Of a stretch of DNA of 64,000 bases, positions 34,955 to 44,139 are shown piece after piece. Source of the DNA: Mycobacteroides chelonae. GTDB lineage: Bacteria; Actinomycetota; Actinomycetes; Mycobacteriales; Mycobacteriaceae. Position 1 is the first letter of the stretch. The number at the start of each line of letters is the position of its first letter. The stretch is taken from positions 3,472,001-3,536,000 of the forward strand of contig NZ_CP050145.1 of the NCBI RefSeq assembly GCF_016767715.1, in the 5' to 3' direction. Below the pieces are notes generated by a model. It saw only the letters and a list, made by a program, of their open reading frames with translations. It had not been told where the DNA came from and did no database searches. The translations under genes and the position numbers were made by a program.

Positions 34955-36226
34955 ATGGAACCGAGCCCCCGCAGAGTGTTCATGGCCAGCGCAGTCGGGT
35001 CGGCCATCGAGTTCTACGACTTCTATATCTACGGAACGGCGGCCGCGCTCGTCTTCCCCGCGGTCTTCTTCCCGAATCTCAGCCATTCTCTGGCGCTCTT
35101 CGCCTCCATCGCCACCTTCAGCACCGCGTTTCTGGCACGCCCCCTCGGTGCCGCGCTGTTCGGTCACTACGGAGACCGCTTCAGCCGCAAGGGCACCCTG
35201 GTGGTCACCCTGATCACCATGGGACTCGCCACCATGGCGGTAGGCCTGGTTCCCGGCGCCGCCTCGATCGGGGCCGCCGCACCCACGGCCATCGTTTTAC
35301 TGCGCCTCGTGCAGGGCCTCGCGGTCGGCGGCGAATGGAGCGGGGCGGCACTGCTGTCCTCCGAATACTCGCCAAGCCGCGATCGTGGCCGCGCCGCGAC
35401 CGCTGTGCCGATTGGCAGCTCGACAGGGCTATTGCTCAGCAGCCTGGTGTTCCTCGTCGTCAGTGTCACCGTCGGGGAAGACAGCCCCGCATTCCTGTCG
35501 TGGGGATGGCGCATACCCTTCATCGCCAGCGGGCTCCTGGTGGCCGTCGGCCTGTACATCCGGCTCCACGTCGCCGAGACACCCGAATTCGTGAACGCGA
35601 AGGCTCAAAACAAGCTGGTCAAATCACCTCTGCGGCATGTGCTTACGGAGAGCCCTCGCACGCTGGCGCTCACCTGCGGGACGATGCTGATCATTTTCAC
35701 GCTGTCCTTCATGACCAACACCTACTTCCCTGGATTCGCCCGATCCGAGTTGCATTTCTCCCGCGCGGCCATCCTGACCGCGGGCGCGCTCGGGGCGGTG
35801 GTGCTCATGGCGTCCGCCGCGGTCGGCGGAATCCTCAGCGACCGATTTGGCCGGCGGCGGGTGATATTGACCGGCATGGGGCTGATACTTCCGTGGACGT
35901 TACTGGTCACTCCCCTGTTGAGCAGCGGACCGTTTTGGACCTACCTCACCGCGATGGCGATCACCTACGTGCTGTTCGGCCTCGCCTTCGGGCCGATGGC
36001 GAGCTTCCTTCCGGAGTCCTATCCCGTGGGCACCCGCTACAGCGGCACCGGCGTGGCGTTCAACGTGGCCGGCGTCTTCGGAGGCGCCATCCCACCGTTG
36101 ATCGCGGGCCCGCTGCAGAACGCTCTGGGCAACTGGGCTGTCGGGCTGATGCTGCTGGCGATTTGTGCGATCAGCGTCGCGTCCGTCTCCGCGATGAAAG
36201 AAACCTGGGCCGGATCCAGAAGCTGA
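34955..36226 (+). CDS. MFS metabolite:H+ symporter (MHS family)
   Basis: A 423-residue twelve-helix transporter of the MHS group (ProP/ShiA-like). The start RRVFMASAVGSAIEFYDFYIYGTAAALVF is the family signature. GHYGDRFSRKGTLV is the motif-A loop after TM2, and LVQGLAVGGEWSGAALL follows. The group imports small carboxylates, betaines or shikimate with protons. The ATG is 7 nt after a TAAGCT box, so it is probably leaderless; the open frame continues upstream but is not coding-like. Substrate unknown. Confidence 0.9.
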   Translation: MEPSPRRVFMASAVGSAIEFYDFYIYGTAAALVFPAVFFPNLSHSLALFASIATFSTAFLARPLGAALFGHYGDRFSRKGTLVVTLITMGLATMAVGLVPGAASIGAAAPTAIVLLRLVQGLAVGGEWSGAALLSSEYSPSRDRGRAATAVPIGSSTGLLLSSLVFLVVSVTVGEDSPAFLSWGWRIPFIASGLLVAVGLYIRLHVAETPEFVNAKAQNKLVKSPLRHVLTESPRTLALTCGTMLIIFTLSFMTNTYFPGFARSELHFSRAAILTAGALGAVVLMASAAVGGILSDRFGRRRVILTGMGLILPWTLLVTPLLSSGPFWTYLTAMAITYVLFGLAFGPMASFLPESYPVGTRYSGTGVAFNVAGVFGGAIPPLIAGPLQNALGNWAVGLMLLAICAISVASVSAMKETWAGSRS

Positions 36227-36249
36227 ATCGTCTACGGGCCGAAGACAAA

Positions 36250-36286
36250 GGCGGTCATGCCCGGCACGGCGCCGGGCATGACCGCC
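36250..36286. terminator. Bidirectional terminator between convergent genes
   Basis: A perfect 16-bp stem (36250-36265 with 36271-36286) and 5-nt loop, very GC-rich (GGCGGTCATGCCCGGC). It lies between the convergent MFS and FMN-reductase genes, 24 and 18 nt from their stops. There is no T-run, as usual for mycobacterial terminators. Confidence 0.82.
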
Positions 36287-36303
36287 AGTGGTGCCTTTGC
36301 GAA

Positions 36304-36846
36304 TTAATCGTTGACGGACGTCAATGCGTCCAGGGCCTTGGTCAGCTCGGCGACCGTCTCGGCGTGCTCCCGCGGATGCTTGCCGTCGAAGGCCGAGGAC
36401 GGCACGGCCACCTTGATGTCGTCAAGGACATTGGCGGTCGCGATGGACGCCACCTTCCGGGTGTCGTCAATCGCCCAGATACCGCCGTACCTTCCGGCCG
36501 ACGTTCCGATCACCACGGTGGGCTTGCCCTTGAACACGCTGCTGCCGAACGGACGGGACAGCCAGTCGAGCGCGTTCTTCAGCGCACTGGAGACGGTGCC
36601 GTTGTTCTCGGGGCTGACCAGCAGGACCGCATCGGCATCGGCCACAGCGGCACGCAACGACTCCACGGATGCGGGCGCGTTGTCGCCGTCGATGTCCTCG
36701 TTGTAATGCGGTAGGTCGGCCAGGCCCTCGAAGATATTGACGCTCACACCGGCCGGCGCACTCTCAGCGGCGGCCTCGGCGAGCTGCCGATTGAGCGATG
36801 CCTTACGCAGGCTTCCGACGATTGCCAGCACGTTCTTCTCTGCCAT
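36304..36846 (-). CDS. NADPH-dependent FMN reductase-like protein
   Basis: A 180-residue flavodoxin-fold reductase resembling Rv3054c of M. tuberculosis. It has the FMN phosphate loop VGSLRKASLNRQLAEAA, the middle motif LPHYNEDID and LLVSPENNGTVSSALKNALDWLSRP, followed by GTSAGRYGG. It reduces quinones, azo compounds or chromate in relatives. The ATG at 36846 is chosen because AAAGGTGA lies just before it; a GTG 9 nt upstream is less likely. A TetR diverges from it across a perfect operator, implying induction by an electrophile or quinone. Confidence 0.9.
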   Translation of the reverse strand: MAEKNVLAIVGSLRKASLNRQLAEAAAESAPAGVSVNIFEGLADLPHYNEDIDGDNAPASVESLRAAVADADAVLLVSPENNGTVSSALKNALDWLSRPFGSSVFKGKPTVVIGTSAGRYGGIWAIDDTRKVASIATANVLDDIKVAVPSSAFDGKHPREHAETVAELTKALDALTSVND

Positions 36847-36916
36847 GTTGCTCACCTTTCATCAGAGCGGCGCGTTTGTCGCACCTACATCCTGCTTCTC
36901 TGTCACCTTTTACAAT

Positions 36917-36932
36917 ACGGACCGTGGTCCGT
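36917..36932. promoter_or_regulatory. TetR operator between FMN reductase and TetR
   Basis: ACGGACC (36917-36923) and GGTCCGT (36926-36932) form perfect 7-bp arms around a 2-nt centre. The site lies 70 nt from the reductase start and 30 nt from the TetR start, whose TAGTAT box is at 36948-36953. It suits a TetR dimer repressing both genes. Confidence 0.8.
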
Positions 36933-36962
36933 TTGATTCCCAACGGCTAGTATTGAGGCGTT

Positions 36963-37577
36963 ATGCCTGGTCAAGAAATACCCCTGCTTTCTGTCGACCT
37001 TGCGCAGAATCCCACCCGGGAGCGTGCCGTCGCCACTCGCAACCGGGTTCGCCTGCTGGAAGCCGCACGTCAGATCCTGGACGAGGTCGGCCCGGAGAGC
37101 ATGTCCATGGATGCCGTCGCCAACGCGGCGGGCGTTGGCAAGGGAACCCTCTTTCGCCGATTCGGCAGCCGCACCGGGCTGCTGCTGGCCCTGCTGGACC
37201 ACGAAGAACACATCGAGCAGCAGGCTTTCATGTTCGGGCCACCGCCGCTGGGACCGGATGCGCCCCCACTGACCCGGCTCATCGCGTTCGGGCGCGCCCG
37301 ACTCGCCTTCCTGGAACGGCACCTCGACCTCGCGCGCGCCACCACTGCCGACGCCGACGCCTGGCACAAAGCACCGCCGACCATGCTCGTCCGCACACAT
37401 ATCCGGTCACTGCTGGCCCAGCTCGAATGCACCGGCGATCTCGACGCACAGACCCACGCCCTGATGTCGATCATCGATCCCGGCTACGTGCACTTCGCCA
37501 CCGTCTCCAACGGCCAGTCATTAGCTCAGCTCGGCGACGCGTGGCAGGACCTGGTGTGCAAGGTGTGCGCACGCTGA
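36963..37577 (+). CDS. TetR family regulator (Rv3055-like)
   Basis: A 204-residue TetR regulator. The HTH covers [54 protein letters not shown]. The C-terminal domain contains [32 protein letters not shown]. Its position beside the FMN reductase corresponds to Rv3055 next to Rv3054c as I recall, so orthology is likely. It probably represses itself and the divergent reductase gene through the palindrome at 36917-36932. Ligand unknown. Confidence 0.88.
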   Translation: MPGQEIPLLSVDLAQNPTRERAVATRNRVRLLEAARQILDEVGPESMSMDAVANAAGVGKGTLFRRFGSRTGLLLALLDHEEHIEQQAFMFGPPPLGPDAPPLTRLIAFGRARLAFLERHLDLARATTADADAWHKAPPTMLVRTHIRSLLAQLECTGDLDAQTHALMSIIDPGYVHFATVSNGQSLAQLGDAWQDLVCKVCAR

Positions 37578-37599
37578 TCCGGCGTTCTACAGTCGGGCA

Positions 37600-38417
<818 letters not shown>

Positions 38418-38421
<4 letters not shown>

Positions 38422-39302
38422 GAATCTGACGGCGGCTGATTCGATCCCGCCTTCTGCAGTCCGGGCCGCAGCGCGTTCGTGAAGGCGAGATTCACGAGCC
38501 GCATCGCCACGCTGTAGGGCCACCACAACGTGCGCTTGAACAGATACAGCGCCCGGATATCGATCCCGGTGTAGACGAGATAGCGGTTGCGGCGGACACC
38601 CTGCAGAATCCGTTCGGCCACCTTCTCCGGGGAGGTCGCATGCCCCACGAATCGGTTCACCCATTTACTGACGTCGGGGTTGTCACGGTCCACTCCCGCG
38701 ATGTCGACGGTGCGCACCAACGGGGTGTTGACCGCCCCAGGGACAACCACCGTGACGCCGATCTTGTACCGAGCCAGATCGAAGCGCAGCACCTCCGAGA
38801 CGCCCCGCAGTCCGTACTTGCTGGCGCTGTAGGCGGCATGCCATGGCAGGGCCACCAGCCCGGCCGCCGACGACACATTCACGATCTGGCCGCCGTTGCG
38901 GGCCTTGATCATCGCGGGGACGAAGCTTTCGATGACGTGGATGGGCCCCATCAGGTTGATATCGACCACCGAACGCCACTGCTGATGCGACAGCCGGTCC
39001 ACCGATCCCCACACCGAAATGCCCGCGATGTTGAGTAGGACATCCATGCTCGGGTGGGTCGCCAGGATGTCGGCCGCGAAGGCGGACACCGCGTCGTAGT
39101 CGGAGATATCGAGCGCCCGGTAGGCGCTGACCTTCCCTCCGGCGGCATTGATCTCCGCGACGACGGACTCCAACCCGTCGGCGGCGCGATCGGTCAAAAA
39201 CAGCTCGGCGCCCTCGCGCCCCAGACGCAGCGCAGTGGCCCGTCCGATCCCGCTAGCGGCCCCGGTGACGAAGCATCGCTTACCGGTGAATTCGTATGCC
39301 AT
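38418..39302 (-). CDS. Short-chain dehydrogenase (Rv3057c-like)
   Basis: A 294-residue SDR very similar to what I recall of Rv3057c. It has [16 protein letters not shown] at residues 11-26, NIAGISVWG, catalytic NVSSAAGL and YSASK, and a C-terminal VTKNRYL-like region ([31 protein letters not shown]). The ATG at 39302 begins the Rossmann fold; 39 upstream codons are not protein-like. In M. tuberculosis it also lies near the TetR-CYP136 pair, here separated only by a DUF4349 gene. It may act on the same lipid or sterol-like substrate as CYP136. No operator copy was found before it. Confidence 0.9.
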
Positions 39303-39370
39303 CACTGAACCGTACCGGCCATCGATCTTGAATTTCTGCGCGGTCCAATAGCAAACGGTACCTTCGGAAT

Positions 39371-40315
39371 ATGACGATTGATGACACGCAATCTCGCCGC
39401 AGTTGGTTACCTTGGGCAACTACAATTGCAGTAGTGCTGATGGCCACGACGGCCTGCGCAGGAGGCTCGCACCCCCGGTCTGAAGCACCCCAGGAAGGCG
39501 GCTACCCCGCCACCGCGGCGCCCACCTACACACAACTCCCGGCGGCCCCGCTCCGCGACTCGATGCAACAGGCCCCGCAGCACGGACCGCCGATCGATGC
39601 CAAACGCGACATCGTCAAGACCGGGACCATGACCATCACCGTCTCCAGCCCGTCCGAGGCCGCCGACAAAGCGGCCGGCCTGGCCGAATCGGCCAACGGC
39701 CGGGTGGAGAGCCGTTCGGAAGACGCCGGATCAGGATCGGCTCGCGCGCACACCTCGATCGTCCTGCGTATCCCCGCCGCCAAGCTCGACGGCGTTCTTC
39801 GTGAACTCAAGGAGCTGGGCAAAGTCAAGTCCGCCGACACCAAGAGCGATGACGTGACCGCCCAGCGAGTGGACCTGGATGCCAGAATCGCCGCCCTGCA
39901 GACCTCCGTCGACAGGCTGCTGGTCATCATGCGGGACTCCAAGGACACCGAAGCTCTGATCCAAGCCGAGACCGAGTTGTCCAAGCGTCAGGCGGACCTC
40001 GACAGCCTGCGCGCGCAGCGCAATCAACTCGGGGAACAGGTCGCCTACAGCTCGGTCACCGTGACATTCCTGGCCGAAGAAGTCGGCCTCCCACCCACAC
40101 CACCCAAGTACCAGGGATTCTTCGGACAGATCGAGCGCGGCTGGGACGGGCTCGTGTCGGCGGGCAACAGCGTGCTGCTGCTCTTCGGACTACTCCTGCC
40201 CTGGCTCGGTGCGCTTACCGTTCTGGGCGCGATCGGCTACGGCGTTCGCCGCGCGGTACTACAGCGCCGATCAGAGACGGCGCAGTCAGCGCCCCAAAAG
40301 GCTGACACGCCATAG
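39371..40315 (+). CDS. DUF4349 lipoprotein
   Basis: A 314-residue envelope protein. It begins with a signal segment (ATTIAVVLMATTAC) ending in a probable lipobox Cys near residue 29, then a disordered stretch. A DUF4349 domain follows, with DIVKTGTMTITVSSPSEAADKAAGLAE, the coiled-coil-like RVDLDARIAALQTSVDRLLVIMRDSKDTEALIQAETELSKRQADLDSLRAQRNQL and YSSVTVTF. It ends with one transmembrane helix (LLLFGLLLPWLGALTVLGAIGYG) and a basic tail. The ATG follows a TACCTT box by 6 nt. Its 3' end overlaps the convergent TetR by 30 nt. Function unknown. Confidence 0.85.
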   Translation: MTIDDTQSRRSWLPWATTIAVVLMATTACAGGSHPRSEAPQEGGYPATAAPTYTQLPAAPLRDSMQQAPQHGPPIDAKRDIVKTGTMTITVSSPSEAADKAAGLAESANGRVESRSEDAGSGSARAHTSIVLRIPAAKLDGVLRELKELGKVKSADTKSDDVTAQRVDLDARIAALQTSVDRLLVIMRDSKDTEALIQAETELSKRQADLDSLRAQRNQLGEQVAYSSVTVTFLAEEVGLPPTPPKYQGFFGQIERGWDGLVSAGNSVLLLFGLLLPWLGALTVLGAIGYGVRRAVLQRRSETAQSAPQKADTP

Positions 40316-40924
40316 GGTCTCGATAACCCCGAGCGCCCGTGCTGGGTCCACGTTGCGGCCGACAAACGAACTGTCACCCGACACGGTCGACGCGGTCAGC
40401 GCTACCAGTGATCGCACCAACGCGGGCAGGTCATCCGAGATTGGCTGGGCACCACGCTCATTCACCTCGATCTCGGCGATCTTGATGATCTTCTCGATAA
40501 CGACATCGGTGAGGTCGTCGAGCAGACCCGCGATCGTCGGATCGGTGATCCGTGCCTCCTGGCACGCCTTCATCAACGGGTCGTTGTGCGCGAAAGACGC
40601 GGCGGCACTGCCCACCATGCGGTTGGCGAACTGTTCGGGCGTCTCTTTCTCACCACGCGGCGCGAAGTAGTCGGTGAGCTCGTCAAGTTCGGCGAACGCG
40701 TCGCCCACCATCTGCGCCAGCACCGAGTACTTGCTGTCGAAGTAGAAATAGAACCCCGACCTGCCGACGCCCGCCCGCTCGCTGATGGCGCTGACCGAGA
40801 GGTCGGCAAAGCTGTGGTTTTCCGCGATGAGCTCGGCGACAGCCGTCATGATCGCGTCCCGCTGGCGATCGCCACGGGTCTGCGTGCCACTGCGCGCTGG
40901 ACTGACCACCTGCACAGTTTGCAC
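40286..40924 (-). CDS. TetR family regulator next to CYP136 (Rv3058c-like)
   Basis: A 212-residue TetR regulator. The HTH reads RQRDAIMTAVAELIAENHSFADLSVSAISERAGVGRSGFYFYFDSKYSVLAQMV. The C-terminal part resembles the EthR-like TetR_C fold (RGEKETPEQFANRMVGSAAASFAHNDPLMKACQEARITDP). The GTG at 40924 is the likely start: TACGGT (40936-40931) is 6 nt before it, and the longer frame would run through the operator at 40945-40962. It diverges from cyp136, as Rv3058c does in M. tuberculosis. It is the best candidate to bind the palindrome present at three promoters of this window. Confidence 0.87.
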   Translation of the reverse strand: MQTVQVVSPARSGTQTRGDRQRDAIMTAVAELIAENHSFADLSVSAISERAGVGRSGFYFYFDSKYSVLAQMVGDAFAELDELTDYFAPRGEKETPEQFANRMVGSAAASFAHNDPLMKACQEARITDPTIAGLLDDLTDVVIEKIIKIAEIEVNERGAQPISDDLPALVRSLVALTASTVSGDSSFVGRNVDPARALGVIETLWRVSLLGR

Positions 40925-40944
40925 TGAAATACCGTATGAACAGA

Positions 40945-40962
40945 ACTTGACACCCGTCAAGT
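40945..40962. promoter_or_regulatory. Operator copy 2 between TetR and cyp136
   Basis: ACTTGACACCCGTCAAGT, a perfect palindrome with 7-bp arms and 4-nt centre. It lies 20 nt upstream of the TetR start and 63 nt upstream of the cyp136 start. Identical to copy 3 at 54600 and one base different in its arms from copy 1 at 3607. Confidence 0.8.
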
Positions 40963-41025
40963 CCTGTGGCGAAGATGATCTGGAGCACACCGATGTGCTC
41001 GTCGCGAGCGAAGGAGCCACGCCCC

Positions 41026-42504
41026 ATGGCGACGATCAGCAGCACCGATTACCTCATCGACCAGGCCAAACGACGTCTTCCCACCATGAACACCCTTCCG
41101 GGGATGGCATACGTCGAGAATTACCTCAACAATCGCGACTGGCCACTGAGCGAGCTGGCTCCGCCGCCACCCGGAAGCGGTCTGAAGCCGGTGATGGGCG
41201 ACCAGGGCTTGCCGATGCTCGGGCACATGATCGAGATGTTCCGCGGCGGCATCGACTGGGTACTCAACATGTACCAGGAGCGCGGCCCCGTCAGCTGGTC
41301 ACAGACACCCATCGGCAAGATCGTCGCAGCGCTGGGTCCCGACGCCACCCAGGCGGTATTCAGCAACGCGAACAAAGACTTCTCCCAACAGGGCTGGGTT
41401 CCGGTCATCGGACCGTTCTTCAGCCGCGGACTGATGCTGCTGGACTTCCAGGAGCACCGCGAACACCGCCTGATCATGCAGCAGGCGTTCCTGCGCAGCC
41501 GCCTGGCCGGCTACGTGGAACAGATCGACTCGGTCGCGAACGAGATCGTCGCCCAATGGCCAACCAACGACAGCAGATTCCTGTTCTACCCGGCCATCAA
41601 GGAACTCACCCTCGATGTCGCGTCGGTGGTGTTCATGGGCAATGAGCCGCATTCACAACACGAGCGGCTCGAGAAGGTCAACAAGGCGTTCGTGGCGACC
41701 ACCCGCGCCGGCGGCGCGATCTTCCGCTTCGGTCTGCCCCCGTTCAAATGGTGGCAGGGCTTGCAGGGGCGCAAGCTGCTCGAGGAGTACTTTGCCGAGC
41801 GGGTCAGCATTGCGCGCCAAAAAGAGTCGGGCGCAGACATGTTGACGGCGCTGTGTCACGCCGAGACTGATGAGGGCGATGCCTTCACAGACACCGACAT
41901 CGTCAACCACATGATCTTCCTGATGATGGCCGCGCACGACACCACGACGTCGACCACCACCACCATGGCTTATTACCTGGCCGCGAATCCCGAATGGCAA
42001 GAACGGGTTCGGGAAGAGTCGGACCGTCTCGGCGACGGACCGCTGGACATCGACTCGCTGGAGAAGCTGGAGAGCCTCGACCTGGTGATGAACGAGGCGC
42101 TGCGCCTTGTGACGCCGCTGCCGTTCAACATCCGGTCGGCGGTGCGCGATACCGACCTACTCGGGTTCCACATACCGGCCGGAACCATGATCAACATCTG
42201 GCCAGGCATGAACCACCGGCTCCCCGAGCTGTGGACCGATCCGGACACGTTCGACCCCGACCGTTTCGCCGAACCCCGCAACGAGCACAAGCGGCACCGG
42301 TACGCGTTCTCACCGTTCGGTGGGGGTGCGCACAAGTGCATCGGCATGGTGTTCGGCCAGCTGGAGATCAAGGCCGTCATGCACCGGCTGTTGCGCCGGT
42401 ACCGGTTTGAGCTGGCCCATCCCAACTACGAAGCCAAGTGGGACTACGCCGGTATGCCGCTGCCGATCGACGGCATGCCCATCGTCCTGCGGCCCTTGCA
42501 CTGA
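41026..42504 (+). CDS. cyp136: Cytochrome P450 CYP136
   Basis: A 492-residue P450, the same length as M. tuberculosis CYP136 (Rv3059) and very similar in the parts I recall, such as PPPGSGLKPVMGDQGLPMLGHMIEM and NHMIFLMMAAHDTTTSTTTTMAYYLA. The I-helix motif is AAHDTTTS, the ExxR in NEALRLVTP, and the haem signature FGGGAHKCIGMVFGQ near residue 440. The ATG at 41026 is chosen because AAGGAG lies 9 nt before it; the open frame starts 60 nt earlier. Sequence relatives include CYP51-like P450s, and the substrate is unknown. Divergent TetR and a shared operator imply ligand-induced expression. Confidence 0.95.
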   Translation: MATISSTDYLIDQAKRRLPTMNTLPGMAYVENYLNNRDWPLSELAPPPPGSGLKPVMGDQGLPMLGHMIEMFRGGIDWVLNMYQERGPVSWSQTPIGKIVAALGPDATQAVFSNANKDFSQQGWVPVIGPFFSRGLMLLDFQEHREHRLIMQQAFLRSRLAGYVEQIDSVANEIVAQWPTNDSRFLFYPAIKELTLDVASVVFMGNEPHSQHERLEKVNKAFVATTRAGGAIFRFGLPPFKWWQGLQGRKLLEEYFAERVSIARQKESGADMLTALCHAETDEGDAFTDTDIVNHMIFLMMAAHDTTTSTTTTMAYYLAANPEWQERVREESDRLGDGPLDIDSLEKLESLDLVMNEALRLVTPLPFNIRSAVRDTDLLGFHIPAGTMINIWPGMNHRLPELWTDPDTFDPDRFAEPRNEHKRHRYAFSPFGGGAHKCIGMVFGQLEIKAVMHRLLRRYRFELAHPNYEAKWDYAGMPLPIDGMPIVLRPLH

Positions 42505-42516
42505 TCCGAAGGGGCG

Positions 42517-42966
42517 TCAGCAGGCCAGACGATTGGCACATGCGGTGACCGCCCTGAGCGATGACGCGATGGCATCATGCGCGCGTCCCATCGCCCAGGC
42601 GGTGCTGGCGCCGTTGGTGCCGTGCACAAAGGTGAAGGTCTGATCGCCGTCCCGCAGCTGGTGGAAGCTGAGCGTCTCCATCTGTATCCCGCGTTCGGAC
42701 AGCATGGCGGTCAGCGCGGCCATGGGCCCGCACGCGGCGGCCGTGGACGATTCGATGCGCTCACCGATGGCGAGCGTCGCTTGGTAGATGCCGTCATTCT
42801 CGGACCACTGGCCCAGCCGCAGCGAGCCTGCGTTGCGCTCATAGGTCTGGCAGAACGAGGTCCAGGACATCTCGCCTGCCTCTTCGCGCAGGCCGCGTGG
42901 CAGTGGGACGCCGAAGCGGTCTGTGAACGGGTCGGTCCGCGGGGGAATTGTTGTTGAGGAGTGCAT
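42517..42966 (-). CDS. Stand-alone LeuA regulatory-domain protein
   Basis: A 149-residue protein equal to the C-terminal allosteric domain of 2-isopropylmalate synthase without the catalytic barrel. The match is clearest at the end, where WAMGRAHDAIASSLRAVTACANRL parallels the WGVGI...ITTASLRAVVSAVNR end of mycobacterial LeuA. GIYQATLAIGERIESSTAAACGPMAALTAMLSERG matches the first repeat of the domain. The ATG at 42966 has gaaag before it; an ATG at 42981 would add five residues. It may bind leucine or dimerise with LeuA. A Leu/Val leader peptide and hairpins lie directly upstream, a fitting control for a branched-chain amino acid gene. Confidence 0.85.
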   Translation of the reverse strand: MHSSTTIPPRTDPFTDRFGVPLPRGLREEAGEMSWTSFCQTYERNAGSLRLGQWSENDGIYQATLAIGERIESSTAAACGPMAALTAMLSERGIQMETLSFHQLRDGDQTFTFVHGTNGASTAWAMGRAHDAIASSLRAVTACANRLAC

Positions 42967-43004
42967 GTGCCGGTCTTTCATCCGAAAGGGAAAGTGACCG
43001 ACAG

Positions 43005-43068
43005 GTAGTAGCTTCGACCCACAGCGAGGGGTCGGTCTGGATCAGACCCCGCTGCGGGTTGCTACTAC
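43005..43068 (-). promoter_or_regulatory. Attenuator-like RNA hairpins before the LeuA-domain gene
   Basis: On the reverse strand GTAGTAGC (43068-43061) pairs perfectly with GCTACTAC (43012-43005). Inside, ACCCGCAGCG pairs with CGCTGTGGGT with one mismatch, and GGGTC pairs with GACCC around a small loop with its own GGTCT/AGACC stem. The left arm lies inside the leader peptide, over its Val codons and up to the stop codon. A ribosome stalled at Leu or Val codons would open the left arm and change folding. No T-run follows the right arm, so control may act on termination by Rho or on translation. Confidence 0.75.
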
Positions 43069-43095
43069 GAGTTGACGCTGCACGAGAAGTAACAC
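43042..43095 (-). CDS. Leu/Val-rich leader peptide
   Basis: A 17-codon open frame reading VLLLVQRQLVVATRSGV then TGA, with the first V from a GTG start. It has Leu codons TTA, CTT, CTC, CTC and Val codons GTG, GTA, GTA. Alternatively it starts at the in-frame GTG at 43083 (MQRQLVVATRSGV), which lies 8 nt after a TAGTGT box (43097-43092) and would be leaderless. Short leaderless peptides with runs of one amino acid act as attenuators in mycobacteria (shown for cysteine). It is 16 nt after the GTPase stop and about 75 nt before the LeuA-domain gene. Confidence 0.75.
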   Translation of the reverse strand: MLLLVQRQLVVATRSGV

Positions 43096-43111
43096 TAGAC
43101 GTGGCGTCTGA

Positions 43112-44104
43112 TTAGCGCAAATACTTTCCCAGGACCAGCATCGACCGTTCGTGATCGGGGTCCGGTGCATCATCGACAAGAGCGTGCAGGCGCTCGGTGA
43201 TGGTGTCTCCGTCCAAATGCGTACCGATGAGCACGAGATTGGCTCCCGATGCCAGCCCCGCCCGCTTGGGTGCCTTATCGATGCTGATGTGATCCCCCAC
43301 GGTGTGCACGGCGAGCGTGCTGTCACCGAGCCGCACCAACCCTTTGATGCGGTACACACCGGCGGGCTGACTGTCGAGAAACTCGATGAGCCGCCGCGGA
43401 TGCAAAGACTGCTCGGTGGCGAACTCCACCGTTTCGTAGTGGTGGTGGGCGTGCTGATGATGGCCGTGGTCCTCCCGGATGAGGTCCTCCAGCGAGAGCT
43501 GACCGATCGGTGCCGGGCGCTCCTTCTTGTCGAACAGCAGCCGGGGGTCGACATCGGCTCCGGTGGTCTCGACGATCGACGCGCGCGGGTTGCGTTCCTT
43601 GACGACGGCGCGCAGGTGAGTGCGGTCGCCGGCATCGGCCAGGTCAATCTTGTTGAGGACCACAAGATCTGCCAATGACAGGTGCTGCGCGATCTCCGGG
43701 TGCCGCACCGCGACATCTTCGTACTGGGCGGTGTCGATGACTGTGACGAGTCCCCCGTACCCGATCCGGTTATCGTCGGCGGCCGCGGCGAGCACCATGC
43801 GCACCAAAGGCAACGGCTCGGCCAGGCCGCTCGCCTCGATCACGATGGCATCGATGTCGCGACCGGCGAGCACGGTCAGCATGCCGCCCAATTCGTCATC
43901 GTCGGCGGTGCAGCACAGACACCCGTTGGACATCGTCATGGTCGAGTCAACCTGACCGGCGACCAGCATGGCGTCGATGTTGATGGCGCCGAAGTCGTTG
44001 ACCACCACACCTATTCGCACACCCAACGTATTGCGCAACAGGTTGTTCAGCAGCGTCGTCTTACCGGCGCCCAGGAAACCCGAGACAATGGTGACCGGGA
44101 TCAA
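43112..44104 (-). CDS. COG0523 (CobW-type) metal GTPase
   Basis: A 330-residue G3E P-loop GTPase that handles metal delivery. The Walker A is VSGFLGAGKTTLLNNLL, the metal motif CLCC is in NGCLCCTADDDE near residue 61, and the base-binding motif is NKID. A His-rich linker DHGHHQHAHHHYE lies between the GTPase and the C-terminal CobW_C domain and probably binds zinc or another metal. No Zur-like box was visible upstream. It is 36 nt downstream of the DJ-1/PfpI gene. Which metal and client it serves is unknown. Confidence 0.93.
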   Translation of the reverse strand: MIPVTIVSGFLGAGKTTLLNNLLRNTLGVRIGVVVNDFGAINIDAMLVAGQVDSTMTMSNGCLCCTADDDELGGMLTVLAGRDIDAIVIEASGLAEPLPLVRMVLAAAADDNRIGYGGLVTVIDTAQYEDVAVRHPEIAQHLSLADLVVLNKIDLADAGDRTHLRAVVKERNPRASIVETTGADVDPRLLFDKKERPAPIGQLSLEDLIREDHGHHQHAHHHYETVEFATEQSLHPRRLIEFLDSQPAGVYRIKGLVRLGDSTLAVHTVGDHISIDKAPKRAGLASGANLVLIGTHLDGDTITERLHALVDDAPDPDHERSMLVLGKYLR

Positions 44105-44139
44105 GCGATGTTCTCGACAATTCTCCGCACGGTGCCAGT

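Noticed and set aside
34715..35167. 150-codon reverse open frame over the MFS start
   Set aside because: Arg/Glu-rich shadow of the MFS gene on the other strand, without family resemblance.
36309..36325. TTGACGGACGTCAA, similar to the shared TetR palindrome
   Set aside because: It lies inside the end of the FMN reductase gene, has a different centre and shorter arms, and is not at a promoter.
43042..43716. 225-codon reverse frame over the GTPase gene
   Set aside because: Most of it is the GTPase gene in a wrong frame. Only its last 17 codons are kept, as the leader peptide.
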